Shown piece by piece: positions 24,880-36,470 of a DNA stretch of 64,000 nucleotides (its first letter is position 1; each line of letters begins with the position of its first letter). Both the position numbers and the translations under genes were made by a program. Source of the stretch: Odontesthes bonariensis (taxonomy: Eukaryota; Chordata; Actinopteri; Atheriniformes; Atherinopsidae); contig NC_134525.1 in the NCBI RefSeq assembly GCF_027942865.1, positions 22,505,657-22,569,656 of the forward strand. The letters are read 5' to 3'. The notes below the pieces were generated by a model that saw only the letters and a list, made by a program, of their open reading frames with translations, was not told the DNA's origin and did no database searches.

Positions 24880-27800
24880 TCAGTCATCTTCATCATCAAA
24901 GCCATGATTGGTCCTTCCTTTGGACCTGCTGCCTCTGCTCGTGTTCTGGCCTCCTGCTCCAGATTGGTACCCATACTGCTCCCCATCATCCTCGCTCCGG
25001 TTCTGCTCTTCTACCTCTTGGTCCTCACCCTGGTTCTGCTGCTGTTGGTGGTGGTTTCCCCTCTCTTCTGGGGCAGACCAGCCCTGGTAGGGCCTCTCTT
25101 CCGGTTCCTGGGTGTGGATGTCGGCAGAGAAGGTGTCGTCCATGTGGTCGTCGTAGCGCTGGTAGGAGCTGGCGTGCGCCTGCTGCTCACGGGCATTTAG
25201 CTCCAGTGTGCTGTGCCAGACTCCGTAACAACCGTAGATGAGCAGACCTGAAGACGGACACGCAAAAGTTTATAGTTTCTTTTATCGCACAGCAACTCCT
25301 CCAACCTCAGAAATGAATCACCAGATATCGTGAGACTTCAGTCCCACATTTACAACAATCATTTAGTTCTGTGTGAGTTAAAGAATAAAACTTGTTGAGT
25401 TAAAGTAGAACATCAGTGTTGTCACATCCACCATCATTCTTTCATTTATGTCCTTCTTGTTTGATGCAAAGTCGTATTTTAACCAAGTCTCTCATTTTTT
25501 CCTGTGCTTTGAGTATTAAGTGAGGTCATGTTATTCCATCAAAGGAGTCGTATTAGGCTGCAACATGATCTTCATCATCCATAAATCTGACACATGCTGT
25601 TTCTTTAAAAGAATTAACTGATTATCATTTCTTTTATGACTCTATCCATCCATCATCTCTCTACCTCATCAATCTCATCCATCCATCCATCCAAAGTTTG
25701 GGAGCAGGATGTTCTGAGGAAGAGTATAACTTCCTCTGAGATAGGCTTTGAGCTTTTTAATGATACAGATGTTTTACTTCATAAAAAGCTTCAACACATC
25801 AAAGGGGGAAAAAACTAAAAAATGTAGTTTGCCCTCTTTAAATCTGACTGGTGAAATCAAAAAGTAACTGTGGGTTACACTGTTTACTACCACTTAAAAA
25901 TAAATAATTTCTCTTTTTGTAGATTGCACTAAAATATGTTCCTCAATAGTAAATTATAGAAATTAAGTCCTTATTTTCAACTCACCTATGAGGCACCAGA
26001 TGGTGAACCTGGCCCAGGTGAGAGCGGACAACTTCAGCATGAGGTAGCTGTTGACCAATATGGCCGCTGCAGGGACAAATGGCACACATGGTGCCATGTA
26101 TGGAAGCCTTCGTGTGCTCTCTGGTTGTTGTATGATTAGAATCACAAGCTTCGCCAAGGATCCAGCCATCAGTGTGGCCATCAGGCCTGAAAACACCGCT
26201 CCAGCCCCTGTACCCTGCTCAAAGCCAAATATGACAGTGGCCCACAGGAGGAAGGATGTGAAGAAGAGGAGGAGGGTGCATCTGGTCACTGTGCGGCCGG
26301 TTGCAGGGGTGGGCTTTGCTGACGAATCAGGCATTCCAAGCCGGAGTCGCAGGGTGTAGTAATGACCTCCCAGAAGCCTTTTCAACAGGGAGGCGTGGCC
26401 TGTGTGGAAATCAGAGTCATCTCCCTCCCCTTTGGCCCCACCAGCATGGTAAGAAGATGGCCCATCACTATCTGAGCCTCCGATCAGCATGTGGTCATCT
26501 TTTGTGGGGACGGATTCACCATCTTGGTTCTTTAGGCTGTCCATGTCTTCCTCTGAGTTAAACTGGTGTGTGTCGGTCTGTTCGTCAGGCTGGTAGCGCA
26601 GTAACAGCACACACACACTGACCAGAGTGTAAGCCAGCAGGGTGCCAATGGACATCATCTCGATCAGGTCCCTAAGGCTCACCAGCAGAGCGAGGATGGC
26701 CGCCAGGCTTCCCGACACCACACATGCCAAAGCAGGAGTGTGTGTGAGCGTTGACACATGTGACAGGAACCTTCAAACGCAGACACAAGAGGACTCACCT
26801 CACGTTGGAGCTCCTTATCCTGACTGTAAGTTATCTTTGTGTGTCTCAAGCCTCACCTGAACAGCAGTCCATCTCGAGCCATGGCGTAGATGACCCTTGG
26901 CATCGGGAACAGGGAGCCCAGCAGGGAAACGGTGAGACCAGCGATCGAGCCGACAGCCACAGTGTACTTCCCCCACATGAAGCCGTGCACAGCAAACATC
27001 TCCATGAGAGGAGCCGAGCCATCGATCAGGTTGTATGGAACCATTAGAGTCAGGATCACACTCACCTGTGAAGAGCAAGGATGTGAACAGATATGAATAT
27101 ATTTTCTATTAAGCTGAAGCTAATGAAACGTATAATAACATGCTCACAAAACCATTGGATTTTGCCCCAAAGCAGCAGAGTCTTAGTCTAAAACAAGCAG
27201 ATGTAAAACTGAAAGTGACAATTAACTTTAGGCCTTTCTAAAGGCTCATAGATCAGTCTGTATCTAAATTTTTTAAATACGGATGTCAGTATGGTTCATT
27301 CAGTGGAAGAAAATCTGGAAACTTGCTCACTTCTTACTACAAGGAGCAAAAGAGAAAGTACACACAGTTTCAGTTCCACCGTTTTACGTACAAATGCAGA
27401 AGCAGTGTGTGAACACTAAGTGAACCCTTACTGCTTCCACGGGAATTAAGAGGGTCTGCTGATCAATGCACTGATCAATTGATAATCAATAAGTGTGAGA
27501 ACATCTATAAAAGCAGAAGTTTTTGGCAGTTTGCTGGTCTGGAGCATTCAGGTGTGTGTTAACACAATGCCAAGGAGGAAAGACATCAGCAATGATCTTA
27601 GAGAAGCAACTGTTGCTGCCCATCAATCTGGAAAGGGTTATAAGGCCACTTCCAAAATTAGACAATCCCAAACACAGCTGCAAATCTAGAACAGATTGAC
27701 ACCGTTGTACTGACCGATGCGTAGGCGGTGAGGCAGGCGACCAGTGAGACGGTGATGGCATAAGGGATGGACGTGTTGGGGTTTTTTGCCTCCTCTCCTG

Positions 27801-30800
27801 TCGTTGCGATGATGTCAAAGCCAATAAAGGCGTAAAAACATGTCGCTGCCCCTCGCATCACCTGATCAGAAACAACACGTCACAGAATATCCAAAAAACG
27901 TATATTTCAGGCTCAACAAAAATCAAGATTTTCTGTTAGTATCACACTCCACATAACTCAGATGCATCTTTAGCACTTGTCCTGAGATGTTTGTTGTCAA
28001 CAGAATGGTCCGAAGACTTGGAAGACAGGATGTGTACACATACACATCTGGGGAGGGATGAATTTAAACTACCCGAAAGCTCAACATCGTCCTTCATACT
28101 AAAATGGAACAACCAAAAGAATACACAGCAAATTCAGAAATATTTGCATATTCAATATGTGGAGATGAAATATAACTAATTTTCAAGATTAGCATTTTAA
28201 CCAGTAATCTACCAAAAGCACGAGAAAGGCTTCAGGAAAACTCTGTGAGACCTGGAATAACTGTGCCAGAGTCTGGACTTGAACCCAGCAGAGTAGCTCT
28301 GAAATGACCTGGGCTGGCTTCAAACGGTCCACTTGTTCGTTTTACAGCCCCTTATGCGCAACCCCTGGCAAAATAAACAAATCTCAAAGATGACACAAAA
28401 TACTTCATTTAGCAGCTTAACATTCGGACGTTGTAAACCATACAAGCAGGTTTTCGGAATTTTTTGTTCGATCAAAAAGTAGAAAAAATGTTGGAATCAC
28501 TTAATCATGACAGAATAGTCTCCATGTAATTTGAGCCATATTTGAAACTCAAGTTGCTTAGCTCACATTTGAAATCTTCATATGTAAACTACAACAATGA
28601 CTGACTTTAAAAGATAATTGTTTACCAACAAGAGAGTCCTTTTCCTGGATATATTCATTCATTATTAGTATATTTAGGATTATGATATAGTTACAGCTGC
28701 AGTCAGTGTTTGTTTAGGTGGATATGGAACCATTTGAAAATATTATCGATGCACACAGATTTTTGTCACAAAGGTGTTATGTCAGTATTGTGAAGAAAGA
28801 CGTCAAACACCAAGTTTTAAACCAAAAACAACCAACTCGTGCTGTTCATCATCTCAGATTTGGTGTTTTTTTTATGGGCCGCGTAGATTACGGAGCGCGT
28901 AATGATGACGAACCACAGCATTTAAATTGCGCCTGAAAGTAGGAATCCACCATATAGTTCACACTATATAGTGGGTAAATTAAATGCATCTGAATACAGG
29001 TGTGCACCGATGCTTTCCATCCAACCTGGTTGAGTTTGAACGTTTCTCCAAAGAAGATTGGGAGAAACTTCCACAACAGATGGGTGTTGGATCATTCCTA
29101 ATAAGACTTGAAGCTCCCACTGCTGCTAAAATGGTTGTAAACAAGTACTGAATAAATGGTGGAGATGGGATATTTCAGTGTGTTGTTTTCAATTAATTAA
29201 AAAGAGAAATATTCCATGAGTTGTTTTTTTTACTCATTGTGGGGATAAAATGAAAACGTGGAAAGCTGTAGATGCTTTGTTTGACTTTCACACGTGGACA
29301 TTAGTAGCTGTTTCACTGCATTTCATATCAACGTGGAGATCTCACCCCTGACCACCCGTACGGCAAGAAGTTGCCGCCCTCCCAGTTGCTTGGTGAGAGG
29401 AAGAAGAGTCCGGCCACGATCATGAAGACCCAGACCACCATGTTGACCACATTCAGTATGTTATTGAAGCCCACAGAGTTCTTCACGCCGAGAGATATGA
29501 TCACCGTGACCAGCAGGGCGATGAACAGGGCCAGCAGGTCAGGGTAAGTGTCCTCACCCTTCCCTGAGACAAACAGACACAGCAGACATACTGACTCTGC
29601 TGCAAAGACAAGGATACAAACTGATATATGAAGAAGGGCTTTAAGGTGAAAGTTCATGTCATGATTCTATCCCCTGCTTTTAATGTTAAAGATCTTTTTA
29701 TTCGCACAACACTGAACCAAACTTCACTGCAAGGTGAGACAATAAATGTGAAAAAAAGATAAAAGTACTAAACTAAAGCATCTATGTTTCACCCTTTGTT
29801 GCAACTAACAGCACAGGTTTGTAATTTGCATGATTTTGTTACTGACCGAGTCCTCTGAGCGTGCCCAGGTGTGTTATCATGTAGTTACTGATGCTGTGAT
29901 TGGCCAGAGAGTCGAACATGCTGCTGAGGGCCGACGCCCCCGCCGCTGTGCCGATCAGGTACTCCAGGATCAGGTTCCACCCGATGAAAAACGCCACAAA
30001 CTCCCCCACCGTCACGTAACTGTACGTGTAGGCCGAGCCCGTCGTTTTGGGGACCCGGACACCAAACTCCGCGTAGCACACACCTTAAACAAAAACACAT
30101 TTAGAACACCCAAAAAAACGAGGCTACAAATGTGCTGTTGAATGTGTTTAGACTTGACAGCATTTAAAACATTTCCCAAGATAGTTTGATTTTGAGCTTT
30201 CTGGAAAGGCGGCAGCTGGAAAACACCAAAAAGAATCCAGACCCATTTTTCCTTGAAGAAAAAATTATAGGGAATATAAAACAGACCCAATGGGACTATA
30301 TGATATTTATATATTTCTGAGAAAAAGAAAAAAAAAACATTCAGGTACCACCACAAAGTGTCAAAGATCTGTAATGTTACATATGTTATATTGCCCATTA
30401 TTGGTGAATAAATTTCAGTTTCAATCATTTGTTACAACATACAATGTTCCTGTGTCACCATGGTCCTTATGGGTTAAGCAGAAGATACTCAAAATCCTTC
30501 ATCTGGCTGGATTAAAGAGTTCAGTTTATGTCAACATAGAGTTTTAAAAAAAAAAAAACAAATTGAGCTTTTTGGCCTTAAATCTTAATCCACATGACTT
30601 AAAGGCGGGGTAGGGGATCTTTTTCTGGAACATTTTTTTACATATTGCTTGAAATACTCTTCACACCCCCATTGCAACCAATTAATTAAAAGTTTTGACA
30701 CAAATATGAAAAGTTTTAGTGGCCTCTAGAACGTACAATCTAGGAAAAACCAATCATCCAATCATTGTGAACGGACCGTTCACAATGATTGGATACTGAT

Positions 30801-31899
30801 GCCGTCTATCAAACTGCAATCTGCTCCTCCCTCCCCCTCCTTCCCCCTGTGCGCGTACCCTGCTCGAATTACACGTCCAGAAGCTTGGCAGGAAGCTAAA
30901 TTAGAGCCAGCTTGGCTAGCACCTAGCATTATTAAACGTATAGTTAGCATAAACTAAATACTAAATACTAAATACGGCAACGATCGATGCTTGCTGTCAG
31001 AACAGCGCTCGTGCACCTTCGTGCGCGTGCGCGTTCATGTACTCTAGAGGCGTGCCTTCGGGGGAAAGTGAAGAAAAGGGTTGGGACTTTTTACCTGTGT
31101 ATTTTCAAAATGCGGCTTCGCTGGACTCAAAATCCAGGATCTCCTACCCTACCTTTAAGGGTTTTCTAGTTAGTGTTTGCAAATGAATACAGAAAAAATA
31201 AATATTGTAAGACTGCGTTAAAAACAAAAACAAAAAATTGTTTTTTGTGCTTTCAAAGGAGTAAAGACACGAAAATAAATATAGAAAATATTAATGGTGG
31301 AGAAAATAAAAGATGTGGACACTCCTAATTTGACTAGGGGCAGATTTACTGTCACTTTGCATCTGGCACAAACTTTGTTTTGGTGTTAAAAAATTACTGT
31401 TGGTGTTTCCAAATGAGGTACTCCGGTACGTTAGCACATGAGAGGCGGGAGCATAGCACACCTGGCCCTGTTGCATATGTATTGACTGGAGTTTGGGAGG
31501 AGAGTATTCAAATGGATCCCGCAGACTTATTTACTGAAATTTTCACCTTGTAATTCATTGCTGGTTAAGGTATTATTTACCACCAAATTGCCTTTTACCT
31601 GACAGTATGGACGCCACTGCCGCAATGATGAAGGACAAGATGACGCCTGGCCCTGCCATCGCCTTAGCAACCAGCCCGGAGACCACGTACATCCCTGTGC
31701 CGACGCAGCTGCCCACCCCGAGTGACACCAGGTCCACTGTGGTCAGAACTTTAGCCAGTCCCACCGCCGACCCCTCTGCCGCCTCGATGAGGTCGTCCGA
31801 ACCGTGAGCCATGGAGCCCATGGGCTTGGTCCGTAGCAGGCGGGAGTACATGTTGTACCAGGCATCGCCCAAAGACACCCGGCCCAACCACGCCGCCAT
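24880..31899 (-). CDS. slc7a14: Solute carrier family 7 member 14 (seven coding exons, complete)
   Basis: Cationic-amino-acid-transporter-like membrane protein of the APC superfamily. Mammalian SLC7A14 is lysosomal, brain- and retina-enriched. Coding exons in transcript order: 31599-31899, 29847-30083, 29346-29563, 27715-27861, 26857-27065, 25986-26770, 24880-25247. Phases agree at every junction; total 754 residues against 771 in human. Motifs: [20 protein letters not shown] in the first membrane segment, [60 protein letters not shown] and [20 protein letters not shown] long hydrophilic loop (about 26400-26560) is acidic and variable, as in the family. The C-terminus is Gln/Glu/Asp-rich. ATG 31899 is chosen because the GTG at 31902 is only an in-frame codon before it. 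Genes on both sides match human 3q26.2. Confidence 0.96.
27350..27690 (+). mobile_element. Tc1-like transposon 5' fragment (slc7a14 intron)
   Basis: The terminal sequence containing AGTGAACCCTTACTGCTTCC is followed at 27567 by the transposase start, [20 protein letters not shown], then [11 protein letters not shown]. This is the HTH DNA-binding region of a fish Tc1 transposase. The frame is lost after about 40 codons and the rest is missing. The fragment ends about 25 bp from the splice donor of exon 27715-27861. Confidence 0.8.
30603..31154. mobile_element. TTAA-flanked MITE, 552 bp (slc7a14 intron)
   Basis: The left end is TTAA then AGGCGGGGTAGGGGATCTTT. The right end, read in reverse complement, is TTAA then AGGTAGGGTAGGAGATCCTG. 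TTAA occurs at 30599-30602 and 31155-31158. The interior has no transposase. TTAA duplication with inverted termini suggests mobilisation by a piggyBac-type transposase, although TTAA could be part of a longer terminal repeat with a TA duplication. Confidence 0.72.
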
Positions 31900-31918
31900 C
31901 ACTTCACCTGGTTATTAC
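31900..31918 (-). promoter_or_regulatory. slc7a14: Likely 3' splice site of a non-coding slc7a14 leader exon
   Basis: On the minus strand TGACATCGGCAG precedes the leader just before the start codon, so an acceptor at 31919-31920 is plausible. The family has a non-coding first exon. I could not place the upstream donor or promoter. Confidence 0.35.
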
Positions 31919-32989
31919 CTGCCGATGTCACAGAGTTCCTCAGTGCTTCTGCCTTTCTTCTGTCACTGCCTCTGTCATTCAACTTCATGAGGAGCCTCCC
32001 CAAACCGGCTTTCTCAGGTTTGTTCTCAGGTTCTCAGGTTCATTAAACCAAAATCCACTTATAGGTCAGAGGCTCTGAAAAAAGAGAGGGAAGATCTAAG
32101 TGAAGTAACCCTGAGTGAAGGAGAATTTTGTTTCATTTTCAGATTAAGGTTGTATGAGGTCATAGGCTATATTGTGCTTGTGCTCATTAAACTGGGGACA
32201 TTCATGACTGAACCATATTGAGACAATGGGCCCCTGGACACAAACGGTCCCTCAGCCTCCTGCTGAACAGCAAAACTATCAGACTGACAACAACTGTTGT
32301 CACTTTTCTCTTTTTTGTGGTTCCTTTGTGTCTTTCCTAAGTGGTCATGTTGCACCTCTGTTATCTTTTCTTTAGGGCGATTTCTCCTTATACGTTACTT
32401 TTTGTTCATTTTTAGACAGTTTAAGGTCATTTAATGTCTTTAAACCTATCTGGAATCTACTTGTGGTCACTTTAAATCTCTTAGTGGTCGTTTCATAAAT
32501 GTCAGGGGCTATTATGAGTTTTGTGAAGTCATTTTGAAGTCTGGCAATTTTTCTACGTTGTTTCTTTATTTTGTGTCTCTTTGTTATCATTTTGAGTTTC
32601 TTTGTGGTAATTTTTTTAAGGTAGCTAACTCACTAAGTAATTTCGTATCTGTTCATCACATTTTTTCTTTATAGTTATTTATCATCTCTTGATAGTTGTT
32701 TCACGTCATTTTGTAATTATATATATCCTTGTTGTTTCCTCCTTATTTGTTCTATTTTGTTAATCCTGAATCTTTCTTTGGTTATGTACATTCTGAGGTT
32801 ATTTCCAGTCTCCTTATTTTCTCTTCGAATCTCTTTGTGGTTGTTTTGAGCCCTGTCACTGTTAACTAGAGCAATTTTCAAGGTGCTGTCAGCTTTAAAT
32901 GCTCTAACCTGTTTATAGTACTACGAACTAATCTTGGTTATGTTGGGCAGCACAGAGCCCAGATCCAACTTTTACCCGAGAGTATAGCT

Positions 32990-33470
32990 CCATCTCTGTG
33001 TCTTCGTAAAATTCTATCTTAAGGGAACTTTTCTTTTATGGCGCTAGTATTCAACAATGTACAAACAGCAGTGCAAGTGATGTTAACTCATTTTTATCCC
33101 AAACAAAGCAGCAAATCTACAACAGAATGTCTGAAAAAGAAAAGAATCAAGATGTTGCAATGGTCCAGTCAAAGTCCAGACCTCAACCTGACTGAAATGC
33201 TGTGGTGGGACCTTCAGAGAGCTGTGCATAAACCAATGCTGCAAACCTCAATGAACTGAAGCAACGCTGGAAAGAAGAGTGGCCAAAATTCCTCCACAAC
33301 CATGTGAGAGACTGATAACCTCATACAGAAAACCAGCACTCCGACTTACTACTGCTAAAGGTGCTTCTACAAGCTGTTGTATCATGGGGTTCACTTAGTT
33401 TTTCACACACTAGTTTCCGTTGAATAAATAATGACAAGGTGTAATATGTCATGTTGTTGATCTGAGGTTG
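32990..33470 (+). mobile_element. Tc1-like transposon 3' fragment
   Basis: Plus strand 33150-33255 encodes LQWSSQSPDLNLTEMLWWDL, the catalytic-end region of a Tc1 transposase (DDE family, with the final Glu in LTEMLWWDL), followed by a premature stop. The right terminus has GGGGTTCACTTAGTTTTTCA, matching the ends of the related copies at 27.4 and 36.3 kb. Confidence 0.78.
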
Positions 33471-33493
33471 TATTTACCTCATCTTAAGACCTG

Positions 33494-34487
33494 GGGCCCG
33501 TTGCACAAAAGTAGGATAAGGGATTAAGCCGGGATATGTTGGCTATCCTGGATCAACTTATCCGTGATCCAGTTGCACAAAAGTGGGATAGAGGGAAGTG
33601 GGATATGTTCAGACGTAAGTTACCATGGAGATTTATTCTGTGAAGCTAGCCTGCTCCAGACCAGGCTAAGTTCCAGGATCTATTTAATGTCATTCCTTAT
33701 CTCAGTCAGCGGTCGCCACAAATGGAAACCAATATTTATTCCACTGCCTAGGCTAGAACATATTGTTAAAACATTTAACTATACCTACTATCATTATTGA
33801 AACATTTGTGATCATTAATTACAACAAAAAACTCCCCCCAAAAGTTAAATTATAGCATAAAATAATAATTTCAGTCAGTAAGTATGTATCAAAGGATGCT
33901 TGACACAAGAACACTTTTTGTTTTTCATAAAAACTAAGATTAAATAAATGACTTAGGCATTTTTTGGACCATACCTTTGATGCCAAAAAAGGACTTGGGC
34001 GATTATTTTAGGAAGGTGACGATATGTTAATTAACATTTTATTTGGATTGTATCCTAATTGTGATAGTTTCAGTGGAGTGGTGAGTGTGATTTGTGCACT
34101 ACTTATGCATTCAGGCGGTCAGCAATGGTTTGCCACGCTTGCTCCCTTTGTTTTTTAACTGTGGCAGTATTTCCTTTTTGTTTTATTTTCTCCATCACCT
34201 CTTCATATGCTTCCATTAATAATTCTTGCTCCGCTGGGGAGAAATACGCCGCCCTTGTTGCCATGGTGAATCAGTGAATCTATGATCGATCGTGGGGTCT
34301 ATTTAAGCAAGCCGTGTGCGGCACTTATCCAGGATCGGTTTCACCTGGCTTAATGAATCCGTGTCTGCTCATCCTGGCTTGGCCTTTGTGCAACCAACTA
34401 AGCCTGGGCGCCCATGTTTTGGATTCCTTGAACCTGGTTAAGTAATTCATCCTGGATGTCTAAATCCTACTTTTGTGCAACGGGCCC
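33494..34487 (-). mobile_element. PIF/Harbinger-type element with 25-bp inverted termini
   Basis: Both ends carry GGGCCCGTTGCACAAAAGTA in inverted orientation (left at 33494, right ending 34487). The same trinucleotide CTG occurs just outside each end, giving a 3-bp target duplication. The 994-bp interior has no nuclease but keeps a small Myb/SANT-like ORF on the minus strand. Sub-terminal sequences with repeated CCTGG/TAATCC motifs are typical of Harbinger-related fish elements. Superfamily is inferred from the 3-bp duplication and the Myb-like ORF. Confidence 0.72.
34103..34264 (-). CDS. Myb/SANT-like DNA-binding protein fragment of Harbinger type
   Basis: This is a 53-residue minus-strand ORF starting MATRAAYFSPAEQELLMEAY, continuing EEVMEKIKQKGN and ending QAWQTIADRLNA-stop. 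The spacing of aromatic and acidic residues matches the first helices of the Myb/SANT-like accessory proteins of fish Harbinger transposons (the family that also gave rise to the host MSANTD genes). It is cut short by the stop, so it is probably a dead fragment. It lies inside the 33494-34487 element. Confidence 0.6.
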   Translation of the reverse strand: MATRAAYFSPAEQELLMEAYEEVMEKIKQKGNTATVKKQREQAWQTIADRLNA

Positions 34488-35599
34488 CTGGTAACATCCA
34501 TGTTTTCATTTTTTTTAACAATTCCTGAAACTTTAGAATTTAAAGAGGGTGTATCCTCTTTTTCACATGTTTGTACTGACTGATATATTTTTTTATTGAC
34601 ACCGTCATGTTGGCTGCTTCTCACCATTTGTCAGGAAATAATAAGAAGGTATTACTATTACTTTCACACTAACACTAACTTCCTGTGAAAATACTCACAC
34701 ATACACATTGTTTTAATGGTTCAGATCTCTGTCATTTGGATTTTTTTTTTGTTTTTGTCACAGTTTTAACGGCTGGCGCGTGTGCTTGAAAAGTTTCATT
34801 TCACAGTTCAGCACACCAAAGCGGACCTGGGATTCCAGGAGTAACCCTCCAGGTGAAGCTGAGATACCGTCAGCTGTTCGTCGCACTTATCAGAGCGAGA
34901 CCTCTCTGAAATATTGATGACCACCAAAGATCCACTTTCACAGCGGAAAGCTACGTTATGGATGCAAAAAGCGAACCGTGAGCGCTCATAAAACTGCTCG
35001 TTTGCACTTGAACATTTAAATTCCATCAACATCTGAGTTTAAATCAACTGCTGACTGACATCAGCACCAGAATGGACTTAATAGAGTGAGGCACGCAGAC
35101 AGTTTAAGGCCTACAAAGACTGATCAAAACATCATACAAGCAGTTAAAATATGCCCACCTGAGCACACAGATCTTACACCCACCTGCTGTGTGTTTCCCC
35201 TCCGGAGAAGGAGCGCGAGGCATTTGGTTGATTCCTGGTCGTCTGCAGAGCCGCGGGAAATGGTGACGATATGCAACGGCCGCGTTAAATCATTCAGACC
35301 TGATAACATGTGATCAGGCTAATAAAATATTCAAAAGCGCTAAAACTGAGCAGGGGTGCGTGCGTGCGTGTAGCTGCCGTCGTTCATTCATGGAAGGGAA
35401 AACAGCTGCTGTGAAGGTTTGAGTTAATGTTTACGGCTGGGAACTGACCAGGTGTCTGTAGATAAATGATCAAAGTCTTTCCAACCTACTGGAGAAGAAA
35501 AATCTAAAGGTTCATCTAATTAATTTGGTTAAATGAAAACCAAAACCAAGCTCAATGTAGCATTTATTATTTAACTTTCCACTGAAGCTTTTGTCTGTA

Positions 35600-36470
35600 T
35601 CACTGTCTTTGAAGGCGGTGAAGTTCGCAAAGCTGTAGATCGTCAAAATGCAAATTATGTAGTTAATACAACTTAAAAGTGAGCACCTATAAAAGCAGAC
35701 GTTTTGTCAGTTTGCTGGTCTGCAGCATCCAGGTGTGTGTTAACACAATGCCAAGGAGGAAAGACATCAGCAACGATCTCAGAGAAGCTGCCCATCAACC
35801 TGGGAAGGGTTATAAGGCCATTTCCAAACTACTTGGAGTCCATCGTTCTACAGAGAGAAAGATTATTCACAAGTGGAAAACATTCAGAACAGCTGTCAAT
35901 CTTCACAGGAGTGGACATCCCAGCAAGTTCACCCCAATGTAAAAAAAAACCCAAGAGCTACACCTCAGACTCTGCAGGCCTCAGTTAACATGTTAAATGT
36001 TAAAGTTCATGACAGGATTTTTTTGGGAGCCACATTAAGGGAAGGTGGTTAAGCAAGAGTGTTGGTGGTTAAGCAACACTCTTAACCCAGTAGATAAAAT
36101 CCACTGAAATTCCAGTTATTTTCCTTTTCTCTACTACATTTTCTAGGTTATTCTTTTGCCTTTTTTTGGTTCATTTTGAGAAGCAGTGTGTTAAAAACTA
36201 AGTGAACAGCTTGTACAGCCACCTTTAGCAGCTATAATTTGAAGTAGTCATTTAGCTGATGGTCAGTTTTTCAAATGTATTTCGTCAGCAGCACCTGGCA
36301 GCTACTTACCTTCTTAATTCCTGTGGAAGCAGTAAGGGTTCACTTTGTTTTTCAAACACTGCTTCTGTGTTTTGTCTCAGTTTTTGTTCAATAATTAACG
36401 ACACAGTGTAATGTGTTATGTGTTGTTGTTCATCTGAGGTTGGATTTATCTCATTTTAAGACCTGATAAG
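35600..36470 (+). mobile_element. Tc1-like transposon with internal deletion
   Basis: Plus strand from 35748 encodes [20 protein letters not shown], then GYKAISKLLGVHRSTERKII and HKWKTFRTAVNLHRSGHPSK, the full N-terminal paired-like HTH of a Tc1 transposase, stopping near 35940. The catalytic part is deleted. The right terminus at 36330-36470 (GGAAGCAGTAAGGGTTCACT) pairs with the terminus seen in the 27.4-kb copy. Confidence 0.82.

Noticed and set aside
24862-25200. Plus-strand hydrophobic ORF of 112 codons
   Set aside because: It lies antisense to the last slc7a14 exon, whose frame is supported by family match and splice phase.
34092-34277. Plus-strand ORF of 61 codons
   Set aside because: It is the antisense shadow of the Myb/SANT-like ORF on the minus strand.
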